Origin: Brevundimonas sp.
Lineage (GTDB): Bacteria > Pseudomonadota > Alphaproteobacteria > Caulobacterales > Caulobacteraceae
DNA: 64,000 nucleotides
Assembly (NCBI GenBank): GCA_004296955.1
Contig: SCVB01000043.1
Location: 1-64,000, forward strand
Direction: 5' to 3'
Shown: positions 1-8,508 of the stretch, one piece after another
Layout: every line of letters begins with the position of its first letter
Position numbering within the stretch: position 1 is the stretch's first letter
Position numbers and translations under genes: made by a program
Notes under the pieces: generated by a model
The model's database searches: none
What the model saw: the letters and a program-made list of their open reading frames with translations, nothing else
What the model was told of the DNA's origin: nothing

Positions 1-64
1 CATCGACACCGGCAATCTTGGTCACGTGGGCCTGAGACCGGCAGCGCTCGTGAATGTATCGAGC

Positions 65-214
65 ATGACAGTCGATCCCGCCGATACAACGCGGGCCCGG
101 CCTTGGGTGAACGACCCCTTGTTTGTCATTCTTGCGTCCCTGGGTCTGCTCGGCCTGTTCTTCGCCGTGGTCGCCATGGTTTCGTGGGTGAGAAGCAGCA
201 CCCGGGGCCTTTGA
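65..214 (+). CDS. small single-span membrane protein, hypothetical
   Basis: The 49-codon frame from the ATG at 65 has a polar N-terminus of about 17 residues, one strongly hydrophobic segment (about residues 19-41) and a short basic tail, so it would be a single-pass inner-membrane peptide. The frame extends upstream to 26 through a GTG, but the ATG at 65 gives a more compact protein. It ends one base before the end of smpB on the other strand. I do not recognise a family. Composition is like that of neighbouring genes, but a frame this short could be chance. Confidence 0.35.
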   Translation: MTVDPADTTRARPWVNDPLFVILASLGLLGLFFAVVAMVSWVRSSTRGL

Positions 215-215
215 A

Positions 216-686
216 CTACCCCCGCTCCTTCATCAGCCGGGCCTTGTCGCGCTGCCAGTCGCGTTGCGCTGTCGCCTCGCGCTTGTCGTGCAGTTTCTTG
301 CCCTTGGCCAGGGCGATCTCGATCTTCGCCTTGCCCGCCTCGTTCAGGTACAGCTTGACCGGAATGATGGTCTGCCCGTCGCGCTGGACGGCGCCGATCA
401 GCCTGTCGATCTGCTTGCGGTGCAGCAGCAGCTTCCGGTGCCGACGCGGCTCGTGGTTGAAGCGGTTGGCCTGTTTGTAGGGCGGGATGTCGGCGTTCAC
501 GAGCACGATCTCGCGCCCCTCCACCGCCGCATAGCTCTCGGCGATATTGGCCCGGCCGTCGCGCAGGGCCTTGATCTCGGTGCCCAGCAACTGGATCCCG
601 GCCTCGATGTAGTCCTCGAGGAAATAGTCGAATTTCGCCCGCCGGTTCTCTGCGATGATCTTCATTTTCGGCGCAGCGGAGGCCAT
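216..686 (-). CDS. smpB: SsrA-binding protein SmpB
   Basis: SmpB binds tmRNA and delivers it to stalled ribosomes for trans-translation in the cytoplasm. The 156-residue product has the family's usual length. It carries the typical [14 protein letters not shown] block (about residues 35-48), the [13 protein letters not shown] segment, and a basic C-terminal tail ending in KARLMKERG, the part that enters the decoding site in known SmpBs. The start at 686 was chosen because the frame upstream of it lies inside dapA and lacks SmpB features. The ATG shares one base with the dapA stop (TGATG), which implies translational coupling. The tmRNA gene itself is not in this window. Confidence 0.97.
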   Translation of the reverse strand: MASAAPKMKIIAENRRAKFDYFLEDYIEAGIQLLGTEIKALRDGRANIAESYAAVEGREIVLVNADIPPYKQANRFNHEPRRHRKLLLHRKQIDRLIGAVQRDGQTIIPVKLYLNEAGKAKIEIALAKGKKLHDKREATAQRDWQRDKARLMKERG

Positions 687-1570
687 CAGCCCAGACCCGC
701 GGCCGCCATCGCGCGGTCGATGGCCGGCCTGACCGCATCGGCCGTCGGGGCGAGCGGCAGGCGCACCTCCTCCCCGCACAGCTGAAGCCGCGACAGGGCG
801 TATTTGGTCGGCGACGGCGAGTTGTCGAGGAACAGACCCTTGTGCAGGCCGATCAGCCGGTCCTGCCATTCGCGGGCCGCGGCGTAGTCGCCGGCGGCGG
901 CCGCCTCGTGCAGGGCGACCATGGCCTCGGGCGCGACATTGGACGTCACCGAGATGACCCCCACCCCGCCCTGCGCATGGTAGCCGAGATAGCTGGGATC
1001 ATCGCCCGAGATCAGGTCGAACTGGCCCTCGATATTGGCCCGCATCCAGCTGACCCGCGACAGGTCGCCGGTGGCGTCCTTGATCCCGACGATGTTCGGA
1101 TGCGCCGCCAACCGGGCGACGGTCTCGTTGGCCATGTCCACGCCGGTCCGGCCGGGGACGTTGTAGAGCAGCACCGGCAGCTGGACGGCCTCGGCGACCG
1201 CCTCGAAATGCCGCGCCAGCCCCTCCTGCGAAGGCCGGTTGTAATAGGGTGTGACCATCAGGGCGCCGTCGGCGCCGACCGTCTTGGCGAAGCGCGTCAG
1301 CTCGATCGCCTTGTCCGTCGCCGACGATCCGGCCCCGGCGATGACGCGGATCCGGCCGGCCGCGACCTGCACGCACAGCTCCACCACCCGCTTGTGCTCG
1401 TCGAGCGTCAGCGAGGCGCTCTCGCCGGTCGTGCCCATGGGCACGACGCCGTGGATCCCGGCGGCGATCTGGCGTTCCAGAAGTTGCGTGAAGGCGGCTT
1501 CGTCCACCTTTCCGTCACGAAGTGGTGTGATCAGGGCGGTGATCACGCCCTTGAACAAGGGAGCGGTCAT
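686..1570 (-). CDS. dapA: 4-hydroxy-tetrahydrodipicolinate synthase
   Basis: DapA condenses pyruvate with aspartate semialdehyde, the first step committed to diaminopimelate and lysine and hence to peptidoglycan. The 294 residues match the family length of an (alpha/beta)8 barrel. Visible motifs are GTTGES (46-51), the substrate-loop TPYYNRPS (107-114), the YNVPGRTG block with the catalytic Tyr at 136, and the Schiff-base Lys164 in GIKDATGD. It is the first gene of a two-gene unit with smpB, overlapping it by one base, and it diverges from the lytic transglycosylase gene across about 100 bp that must hold both promoters. Confidence 0.96.
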   Translation of the reverse strand: MTAPLFKGVITALITPLRDGKVDEAAFTQLLERQIAAGIHGVVPMGTTGESASLTLDEHKRVVELCVQVAAGRIRVIAGAGSSATDKAIELTRFAKTVGADGALMVTPYYNRPSQEGLARHFEAVAEAVQLPVLLYNVPGRTGVDMANETVARLAAHPNIVGIKDATGDLSRVSWMRANIEGQFDLISGDDPSYLGYHAQGGVGVISVTSNVAPEAMVALHEAAAAGDYAAAREWQDRLIGLHKGLFLDNSPSPTKYALSRLQLCGEEVRLPLAPTADAVRPAIDRAMAAAGLG

Positions 1571-1667
1571 TGAGACAGTTGGTCCTGCGTGGAAAATCGG
1601 GGCGACAGTCGCCGGATATTAAGCGTTGGAGGGTAGGTTGCCGGTCGCCCGACCGCAACCGCGACGC

Positions 1668-3776
1668 ATGGAGATCGGACAGGCAATGATCGGAATCAGT
1701 CTCGCGGCCGCCCTGGCCCTGCTCGCCCCCGCGCCCGAGACCCTGATCGCCCAGGAAGTGCCCTATAGCGCCGTCGCCTCGGGCCCGGTCAGCAACCAGC
1801 CACGCCTGCTGAACGATCAGGACACGGCGCTCTTCCGCCAGGGTCTCGCCGCCGCCCGCGCCCGCGACATCTCCGGCGCCCGCAACGCCGCGGCCCAGAT
1901 CGGCGATCCGGTCGCGCGCAAGCTCGTCGAATGGGCGCTGCTGGACACCTCGGCCGACCAGATGTCGCTGAGCGACCTGGCCGTCGCCCAGAGCGCCTTC
2001 GACGGCTGGCCCCGTGCGGGCAGCCGCGCCGAGGCCGCCGAGCGCGCATTGGATCGCGCCTACGCCGGCCCCGACGCCGCCCTCAACCTGTTCGCCCGAC
2101 GGGGCCCGGTCACCGTGCAGGGCGCGATCGCCCTGGCCGACGCGCTGGAGCAGCGCGGCCGGTCCGACGAGGCCCGTCGCCTGATCGCCGACTGGTGGCG
2201 CACCCGCTCGTTCGACGAGGCGTCCCAGACCCGCATCCTGACCCGCTGGGGCCCCAGCCTGACCCAGGCCGACCATGAAGCGCGGCTCAACATGCTGCTG
2301 CTCGGCCCGCACGGGCCGGCGACCCGCGCGATGGTTCAACTGGTCTCTCCGGATCGCCAAGCCGTCGCGGAGGCGGTGATGGCGCTGCGGGCCGCCTACA
2401 GTCCCGACGCCATCGTCGCCAACCTCAGCCCGTCGCAGGCCATGGACCCGGCCGTGGTGCTGGAGCGCGTCCGCATCCTGCGCTCCCAGAACCGCCAGTC
2501 CGAGGGCTTCGCCCTGCTGCGCGCCCTGCCCGCCGCCCCCTCGCACACCGAGGGCCAGAACACCCTGTGGAGCGAGCGCCGCAACTATTTCCTCGACGCG
2601 CTCGAGCGCCGCAACGGCCAGGCCGCCTATGACGCCATGGCGGGCCACGGTTTCCCGGCCGGCGAGCGCAAGGTCGACGCCGAGTTCTTCGCCGGCTGGG
2701 CGGCGCTGGTGAAACTGAACGATCCGGCCCGGGCGGCGCGCCATTTCGAGGCCCTGCGTCAGATGTCGTCGACGCCGATCACCCAGGGCCGCGCCCTGTA
2801 CTGGCTCGGTCGCGCCGCCGAGGCCCAGGGCAATACGCCCGCCGCCGTCCAGTACTATCGGGAGGGCGCGCGCCACATCCAGACCTTCTACGGCCAGCTG
2901 GCCGCCGAAAAGGCCGGCCTGACCACGATCAGCCTGCCGGCCGATCCGCAGCCGACCGCCGCCGACATCGCCGCCTTCGAGGCCAATGAGGTGGTGCGCG
3001 CCCTGCGCATCCTCGGCGAGACCGGCGAGACCAGCCTGTTCCGCGTCTTCGCCTATCAGCTGGACGACGACCTGCCCGGCCCGGCGAGCCTCGCCCTGCT
3101 CATGGACCTGTCGCGCAACTACGGCGAAGGCTTCACCGCCATGATGGTCGGCCGCGCGGCCAGCCAGCGCGGCTTCCTGATGCCCGAGCGCCAGTATCCG
3201 GTCCGCATCCCGCCCAGCGTTCCCGGCGCGGCGCCGCTGGAGTTCACCCTGGCCATCACCCGCCAGGAATCCAGCTTCGATCCCCGCGCCCGTTCGCACG
3301 CCAACGCCCGCGGCATGATGCAATTCCTGCCCGCCACCGGCCGCAGCGTGGCCCGGCAGCTGGGCCTGCCCTATTCGGACGACCGGCTGTACGACGGCGA
3401 CTTCAACATGACGCTGGGCAGCTATCACCTCGGCGATCTGACCAGCGACTTCGGCGGCTCGATGCTGCTGACGACGATCGGCTACAACGCCGGCCCCGCC
3501 CGGCCCCCGCAATGGATCGCGCGCTGCGGCGATCCACGCGGCGCGGCGGTCGATCCCGTCGACTTCATCGAATGCGCGCCCTTCACTGAAACCCGCAACT
3601 ACATGATGCGAGTCATGGAAAACATGCAGGTTTATCGGGCACGGCTGAATGGCGGCTCGGCGCCGCTGACGCTCTCGTCCGACCTCCGGCGCGGCGCGCC
3701 CGCCGGCCCCGTCCCCTATGCGGCCTATGCCGGCGACGAGGCCCTGCGCGCGCCGGAGCCGGAACCCTCCGAATAG
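1668..3776 (+). CDS. slt: soluble lytic murein transglycosylase (Slt family)
   Basis: This periplasmic enzyme cleaves the MurNAc-GlcNAc bond of peptidoglycan to give anhydro products. The N-terminus from the ATG at 1668 (or 1686) is a signal peptide rich in Ala and Leu. The middle 400 or more residues are helical-repeat sequence typical of the Slt superhelix. The C-terminal catalytic domain shows ITRQESSFDPRA with the catalytic Glu at codon 3267, then GMMQFLPATG and GYNAGP. An upstream in-frame start at 1626 would add an Arg/Pro-rich stretch that spoils the signal peptide, so I reject it. The last 52 bases overlap the end of the convergent ABC ATPase gene. Confidence 0.93.
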   Translation: MEIGQAMIGISLAAALALLAPAPETLIAQEVPYSAVASGPVSNQPRLLNDQDTALFRQGLAAARARDISGARNAAAQIGDPVARKLVEWALLDTSADQMSLSDLAVAQSAFDGWPRAGSRAEAAERALDRAYAGPDAALNLFARRGPVTVQGAIALADALEQRGRSDEARRLIADWWRTRSFDEASQTRILTRWGPSLTQADHEARLNMLLLGPHGPATRAMVQLVSPDRQAVAEAVMALRAAYSPDAIVANLSPSQAMDPAVVLERVRILRSQNRQSEGFALLRALPAAPSHTEGQNTLWSERRNYFLDALERRNGQAAYDAMAGHGFPAGERKVDAEFFAGWAALVKLNDPARAARHFEALRQMSSTPITQGRALYWLGRAAEAQGNTPAAVQYYREGARHIQTFYGQLAAEKAGLTTISLPADPQPTAADIAAFEANEVVRALRILGETGETSLFRVFAYQLDDDLPGPASLALLMDLSRNYGEGFTAMMVGRAASQRGFLMPERQYPVRIPPSVPGAAPLEFTLAITRQESSFDPRARSHANARGMMQFLPATGRSVARQLGLPYSDDRLYDGDFNMTLGSYHLGDLTSDFGGSMLLTTIGYNAGPARPPQWIARCGDPRGAAVDPVDFIECAPFTETRNYMMRVMENMQVYRARLNGGSAPLTLSSDLRRGAPAGPVPYAAYAGDEALRAPEPEPSE

Positions 3777-4522
3777 CGGCCGCTGGATAACAGGGGACCA
3801 TCCGGACCCTCGACCCATCGGGCCGACAGGCCGAAGGTCCGCGCCATGACCTCGGGCGTCAGCGCCGCCATCGGCGCGGCGTCGGCCACGACCCGCCCGC
3901 CGTCCAACACCACCACCCGGTCGGCATGCCGCGCCGCCAGCGCAAGGTCGTGCAGGCTGACCAGCACCGCCTGCCCCGCCGCCGCCCGCGCCCGCAGCCG
4001 GTCCAGCACCATCAGCTGCGCCTCGGGGTCCAGGCCGGCGGTCGGCTCGTCGGCCAGCAGGGCGCGGGTGTCCGCCGCCAGCGCCCGGGCCAGCAGCACC
4101 CTCGCCCGCTCGCCGCCCGACATCTCGGCCACGCCCCGGTCCGCCAGATGGCCGGCCTCGACCTCGTCCAGCGCCGCCCGGGCCCGCTCCAGGGCGTCCG
4201 CCGTCGACAGGAAGGGCGCGCCCAGGGCGGCGACCTCGATCGCCGGCAGGTTCCAGGCGATGCGCCGCTCCTGCGGCAGATAGGCCGCCCGTTCCGCGCG
4301 GGCCCGCCCCGACAGGCCGGCCCCGTCGGCGCCGTCCAGCAGCGCCCGGCCGGCGCAGAGAGGCAGCAGCCCCGCCAGAGCCCGGATCACGCTCGACTTG
4401 CCGGCCCCGTTCGGCCCGACCAGGGCGACCAGTTCGCCGGCGGCGACGGTCAGGTCGACCCCGTCGAGCACGCGGCGCCCGCCCAGCGCCACCGTGGCCG
4501 CAGAGAGTTCGAGCGCGCTCAC
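3725..4522 (-). CDS. ABC transporter ATP-binding protein (BtuD/FecE type)
   Basis: This is the cytoplasmic ATPase of a cobalamin, heme or iron-siderophore importer. The 265-residue product has Walker A GPNGAGKSS (36-44), the signature SGGER (135-139), Walker B LLADEP (155-160) and the switch His in SLHD. The start is the GTG at 4522, whose GTGA overlaps the permease stop. The frame runs much further upstream only as a shadow of the permease gene. It is the last gene of a tetR-led operon. Its C-terminal tail of about 17 residues (Ser, Gly and Ala rich) is encoded inside the end of the convergent slt gene, leaving no intergenic space for a terminator. The substrate cannot be decided from sequence. 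Confidence 0.93.
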   Translation of the reverse strand: MSALELSAATVALGGRRVLDGVDLTVAAGELVALVGPNGAGKSSVIRALAGLLPLCAGRALLDGADGAGLSGRARAERAAYLPQERRIAWNLPAIEVAALGAPFLSTADALERARAALDEVEAGHLADRGVAEMSGGERARVLLARALAADTRALLADEPTAGLDPEAQLMVLDRLRARAAAGQAVLVSLHDLALAARHADRVVVLDGGRVVADAAPMAALTPEVMARTFGLSARWVEGPDGPLLSSGRYSEGSGSGARRASSPA

Positions 4523-5508
4523 AGCCGCCACTCCCGCGCCGCGCGCCAGGCGATCAGGGCGAACAGGGGCGCCCCGACCAGGGCCGTGAACACGCCGAGC
4601 TTGAGCTCCTGGTCGGTCGGGGTCATCCGCGCCAGCAGGTCCGCGACCACCAGCATCAGCGCGCCCGCCAGCGCCGAGGGCAGCAACAGCCGCCCCGGAT
4701 CGCCCCGCACGGCGCTGCGCACCAGATGCGGCGCCGCCAGTCCGACGAAGCCGATCACGCCGGCCACCGCTACCGCCGCCCCGGTCGCCAGCGCCGTCGC
4801 CAGCAGGGCCAGGATCCTCAAACGGGCCATCGGCAGGCCCGAGGTCCGCGCCGTCTCCTCGCCGAGGCTCAGCATCCTCAGGCCGGGCGCCGCCGCCGCC
4901 GCCAGCGCGCCCGCAACCAGGACCGCCGGCGTGACCCAGGCCACGTCGATCCAGCTGCGGTTTTGCACCGAGCCCAGCAGCCAGCTCATCATCTCGGCCG
5001 TGGCGATCGGCGACGGCGACAGGTTGAAGATCAGGGCCGTGGCCGCGCCCGCGAAACTGGACACGGCCACCCCGAACAGGATCAGGGCCTCGGGCGAGCG
5101 CACCCGCGCCGAGAACAGGATCAGCAGGCCTCCCGCCAGTGCCGCGCCGATCAGGGCCGAGATCTCCACCGCGCCCGGAACCGCCGCCGCCCCGAGCACG
5201 ATCGCCGCCGCCGCCGCGAACGCAGCCGAGGCCGACACGCCCAGCACGCCCGGATCGGCCAGCGGGTTGCGCAACAGCCCCTGCATGACGGCGCCGGACA
5301 GCCCCAGCGCCGCCCCGACCATCAGGGCCGTGGCCACGCGCGGCGCCCGGACCTGCCACAGCACCTCCCCCGGACCCGACGCCGGATCGGCGAAGGCCTG
5401 GCTCATCTGCGCCATGGTGAAGACGGTCTCGCCCAGCAGGATTCCCATCGCCGCCGCCGCTGCGATCAGCCCCGCCAGCACCAGCGTCAGCCGCGAGGGC
5501 CGCGTCAT
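4519..5508 (-). CDS. FecCD/BtuC-family ABC transporter permease
   Basis: This inner-membrane permease belongs to the family that imports vitamin B12, heme or ferric siderophores. The 329 residues are nearly all hydrophobic helices, compatible with the ten spans of BtuC. The conserved GEVLWQVRAPRVATALMVGA stretch near the N-terminus and the GLAAPHLVR motif, which faces the ATPase in this family, are present. The start overlaps the stop of the binding-protein gene (ATGA at 5505-5508), and its stop overlaps the GTG of the ATPase gene, so the three components are translationally coupled. No TonB-dependent receptor lies nearby, so the cargo is unassigned. Confidence 0.93.
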   Translation of the reverse strand: MTRPSRLTLVLAGLIAAAAAMGILLGETVFTMAQMSQAFADPASGPGEVLWQVRAPRVATALMVGAALGLSGAVMQGLLRNPLADPGVLGVSASAAFAAAAAIVLGAAAVPGAVEISALIGAALAGGLLILFSARVRSPEALILFGVAVSSFAGAATALIFNLSPSPIATAEMMSWLLGSVQNRSWIDVAWVTPAVLVAGALAAAAAPGLRMLSLGEETARTSGLPMARLRILALLATALATGAAVAVAGVIGFVGLAAPHLVRSAVRGDPGRLLLPSALAGALMLVVADLLARMTPTDQELKLGVFTALVGAPLFALIAWRAAREWRL

Positions 5509-6302
5509 GCCCCGGCCTTCAGCATCGCCGCGGCGTCGGCCGCGAACCAGGCCGGACAGGTCAGTGCCGCCGCCGGTAGCCGCGCCGCCACCCGGCCGCG
5601 GGCGGCGCGCTGAACGACCGGATGCCGCCCGGGACCGCGCCAGTCGCCGCGCGCCTGGTCGAAGAAGCCCAGCACGAACCGGGCGGGCGGAAACAGGGCG
5701 ATCCGCTCGACGCTGACCGGGGCGAAGAACGGCCCCGTCGCCGCGTTCGAATAGCCCGCGGCCCGCAGGATGGCGTCGACCAGCGTCCCCTTTCCGGCCG
5801 TGAATCCGCCGGCCGTCAGATACAGGGCCGAGCGGTCCGGCGCAGCGACATCGGGGGCCGCAGATCGCAGGGTGGCGTCCATCCTCGCGGCCAACGCCTC
5901 GCCGCGTCCGGGCACGCCGAGCGCCTGTGCAACCGCACGAATATCGGTCCTTACGCCGTTGAAGTCATTGGCGTCCTCTATGGTCGCCACCCGCACGCCC
6001 GTCGCTTCCAGCCGGGCCAGCAGCCGCGGCTCTCCGCCCCAGTAGCGCACCACCACATCGGGCCGGAAGGCGATCGCCGCCTCCAGCGTCGGCCGTACCT
6101 GCCGTCGTCCGGCCGCCGCCGCGCGCAGCCAGGCGTCCGGATCGTCGGCCCGCGGCGACAGGGCCAGTTCGGCGTCCGGCCTCAGGGCCAGCACATACTG
6201 GTCGGCGCACTGGTCCAGCGCCATGACCCGCAGCGGCCGGGCCTCGACTCCGCCCGCGCCGAGCCACGCCCCGGCCGCCAGCGCCCACGCCCACCGCCTC
6301 AC
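5505..6302 (-). CDS. periplasmic substrate-binding protein, BtuF/TroA-like
   Basis: This is the periplasmic receptor for the adjacent permease and ATPase. The GTG start at 6302 overlaps the TetR stop (GTGA) and gives a 265-residue protein with a clean signal peptide ending about residue 20. The mature part has the helical-backbone layout: an N-terminal CADQYVLAL lobe, a block with FRPDVVVRYWGGEP, a long linker helix, and a C-terminal lobe with the RFVLGFFDQ segment. It is most like B12 or heme receptors, and cobalamin is my weak preference. The longer upstream frame to 6716 is a shadow of tetR. Confidence 0.88.
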   Translation of the reverse strand: MRRWAWALAAGAWLGAGGVEARPLRVMALDQCADQYVLALRPDAELALSPRADDPDAWLRAAAAGRRQVRPTLEAAIAFRPDVVVRYWGGEPRLLARLEATGVRVATIEDANDFNGVRTDIRAVAQALGVPGRGEALAARMDATLRSAAPDVAAPDRSALYLTAGGFTAGKGTLVDAILRAAGYSNAATGPFFAPVSVERIALFPPARFVLGFFDQARGDWRGPGRHPVVQRAARGRVAARLPAAALTCPAWFAADAAAMLKAGA

Positions 6303-6907
6303 GGTTTCAGCAGGCCCGCGAACAACCCCTCCAGCAGGGTCGTCACCAGCGTCTCGCGCTCGACCCAGTCGAAATACGGCTTGGTGATCACCAGTGAGAC
6401 CACGCCATGACAGCCCGCCCAGAGCGCCTGCGACGTCGTCCGCGCGTCGCCGCGCAGCAGGCCGGCCGCCTCGGCGTCCTCGACCACCTGTTCGAAGGAC
6501 CGGTACAGGCCGCCGCCCAGTTCCTGCGCCGCCGACAGGGCGCCGTGCTGAAGCTCGACCGGCCGGGTCATATAGATCAGCCGATAGGCGTTCGGATTGG
6601 CGAAGCCGAAGTCGATATAGGCGCGCAGCATGCGCCGCAGGCGCTCCTCGGGCCCGCCGGGCTCGGCGACGATCGCCTGGTTCATCTCCAGCAGGGCGGC
6701 GAAGGCCTGCCGGCAAATCTCCTGCAGAATCTCGCCCTTCTCGGAAAAATGCATGTAGAGGGCGGTCGAGGACAGACCGACCTCGTCGGCGATCTTGCGG
6801 ATGGTGGCGCCCTCGTAGCCATGCTCGACGAAGATGCGTTCAGCGGCGGCGAGAATCTCCGCCCGACGGGCGTGGCCTTCGCCCTTCGGCTTGCGCTGTG
6901 AACGCAT
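6299..6907 (-). CDS. TetR/AcrR family transcriptional regulator
   Basis: This 202-residue repressor-type protein has an N-terminal helix-turn-helix: the block IRKIADEVGLSSTALYMHF (about 36-54) is a textbook TetR recognition region. The remainder is the helical ligand-binding domain (TetR_C type with PYFDW near the end). The ATG at 6907 was chosen because it sits directly before the basic N-terminal arm; in-frame residues further upstream lack family features. It is the first gene of the importer operon and overlaps the next gene by 4 nt, so it very likely controls that operon and itself. A GAATA-N4-TATTC palindrome lies about 50 bp upstream. Confidence 0.93.
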   Translation of the reverse strand: MRSQRKPKGEGHARRAEILAAAERIFVEHGYEGATIRKIADEVGLSSTALYMHFSEKGEILQEICRQAFAALLEMNQAIVAEPGGPEERLRRMLRAYIDFGFANPNAYRLIYMTRPVELQHGALSAAQELGGGLYRSFEQVVEDAEAAGLLRGDARTTSQALWAGCHGVVSLVITKPYFDWVERETLVTTLLEGLFAGLLKP

Positions 6908-6958
6908 ATTGAGCTGGGGGGCGAGGGTCACGCGGGCGGCTCCGGACGTCCTGACCCT

Positions 6959-6972
6959 GAATAGCTGTATTC
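6959..6972. promoter_or_regulatory. candidate TetR operator palindrome
   Basis: GAATA-GCTG-TATTC is a perfect 5-bp inverted repeat with a 4-bp centre. It lies in the region between the divergent tetR operon (start 6907) and the glycosyltransferase gene (start near 7021). Size and place suit an autoregulatory TetR operator. Only the position and symmetry support this. Confidence 0.4.
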
Positions 6973-7020
6973 CCGGACGAGCGCCAACCGCTTGCCTCGC
7001 GCGAATCGCCAAGGTAACCC

Positions 7021-8508
7021 TTGGTAGTGGAGTGGGCAGGCTGCAGCGATCCGGATGGTCGCCGGCGCGACGCCGCGCGATACGGACCGCCTCTCGCCGA
7101 GAGTGCGGCCCTGCGGGGGCTCGCGCCCTTTCAACTGGTGTTGCTCGCCGCGTTCGCGACCTTCCTGGCGCTCGCCCTGCGGTTCTGGCCCGACCGGCTG
7201 GGGGGCTGGCTCGTCGCCTTCGCGGCCTGGGCCTTTCTCGGGACCGCGGTCTGGCGCGTCGCCCTGATCCTGCTCAGCGCCAGGCCCCACCGGGAGCCGG
7301 CGCCTCCGGCCGTCTGGCCGCGCTACACCATCCTGGCGGCGCTTCACGACGAGGCCGAGGTCGTCGGCCAGCTGATCGAACGCCTGGCGCGGATCGACTA
7401 TCCGCCGGACCGGCTTCAGGGCTTGCTGCTGCTCGAGGCCCACGACCAGGCGACCATCGCCGTCGCCCGGGCGGCGCCCCGGCCGGCATGGCTGGAGATC
7501 CTCGTCATCCCGCCGGGCACGCCCCAGACCAAGCCCCGCGCGCTCAATCACGCCCTCGCCCACGCCAGCGGGGAGCTTCTGACCGTCTACGACGCCGAGG
7601 ACGCGCCGCACCCTGTTCAGCTGCGGGAGGCCGCCGCCCGCTTCGCGGCGGACTCCACGGGTCGCCTGGCCTGTCTCCAGGCGCCGCTGCGCATTCGCGC
7701 GGGCCGCCGGTTTCTGGAACGTCAGTTCGCCGCGGAATACGCCAGCCTGTTCGAGACCGCCCTGCCGGGCATGGCCCGCCTCGGCCTGCCCTTCCCGCTC
7801 GGCGGCACCAGCAATCATTTCAGGACCGACGCGCTCAGGGCCGCGGGCGGGTGGGACGCCTGGAACGTCACCGAGGACGCCGACCTCGGATTCCGCCTGT
7901 GGGCGCACGGCTGGCGCCTCGGCGTCATCGATCGCCCCACCTGGGAGACCCCGCCGGGCGCCCTGGCCCATTGGCTGCCTCAACGCACGCGCTGGCTGAA
8001 GGGCTACCTCCAGACCCTCGGAGTCCACAGCCGCCGGCCGTGGCGGCTGGGTCGGCGCGGCGCCCTGGCCCTGGTCCTGACCGTGGGGGCCGGCCTGGCG
8101 TCTGCGGCGATCCACGGCCTGTCCCTCGCCTGGGTCGCGGCGGCCGTGCTGGTCTCGGTCATGGCCGGTCTGCCCCCCGAGACCCCGGTCATGGCCCTCA
8201 GCGTCCTGGTCCTCGGCGCAGCCGCGGCCTGGCTGGCCTGCGCCATCGGGGCCCGTCGCGCCGGCGTGCGCTACGGTCCGGCCGACATGATCTCGGCCCC
8301 GGGATACTGGGCCCTGCTCAGCCTCGCCTTCGCCCATGCGGCCTGGCGGCTGGTTGTCGAACCCTTCGCCTGGGACAAGACCCCGCATCGCCAGGACGCG
8401 CCGACCGCTGCGGCGCCGGTCGCGGCCGAAACGCACGACGTGCTGGACGCGACCGCGCCTCTCCGCCTATCAGCGGGTCATGCCGCCGCGCCTGAACCCG
8501 TCGCCTGA
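7021..8508 (+). CDS. family 2 glycosyltransferase, membrane bound
   Basis: This is a processive-type GT2 glycosyltransferase that would add sugars from a nucleotide donor at the inner membrane. Two N-terminal hydrophobic segments (about 35-55 and 60-86) are followed by the GT-A domain, with the DAED metal site (191-194), the acceptor TED (284-286) and QRTRW (321-325), the set seen in cellulose-synthase-like and exopolysaccharide synthases. Several spans follow from about 345 to 460. The frame opens with TTG at 7021, six bases after AAGG; GTG at 7027 is an alternative. The product is unknown. The 3' end overlaps the next gene by 29 nt. Confidence 0.88.
   Translation: MVVEWAGCSDPDGRRRDAARYGPPLAESAALRGLAPFQLVLLAAFATFLALALRFWPDRLGGWLVAFAAWAFLGTAVWRVALILLSARPHREPAPPAVWPRYTILAALHDEAEVVGQLIERLARIDYPPDRLQGLLLLEAHDQATIAVARAAPRPAWLEILVIPPGTPQTKPRALNHALAHASGELLTVYDAEDAPHPVQLREAAARFAADSTGRLACLQAPLRIRAGRRFLERQFAAEYASLFETALPGMARLGLPFPLGGTSNHFRTDALRAAGGWDAWNVTEDADLGFRLWAHGWRLGVIDRPTWETPPGALAHWLPQRTRWLKGYLQTLGVHSRRPWRLGRRGALALVLTVGAGLASAAIHGLSLAWVAAAVLVSVMAGLPPETPVMALSVLVLGAAAAWLACAIGARRAGVRYGPADMISAPGYWALLSLAFAHAAWRLVVEPFAWDKTPHRQDAPTAAAPVAAETHDVLDATAPLRLSAGHAAAPEPVA

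Noticed and set aside
1-25. Possible minus-strand gene start (GTG at 25) reading MTKIAGVD
   Set aside because: Only eight codons lie inside the window, so no family can be assigned.
1515-3818. 767-codon open frame antisense to slt
   Set aside because: A GC-rich mirror of the slt codons. Composition is Arg/Gly/Ala-heavy with no domain, while slt has a clear catalytic domain.
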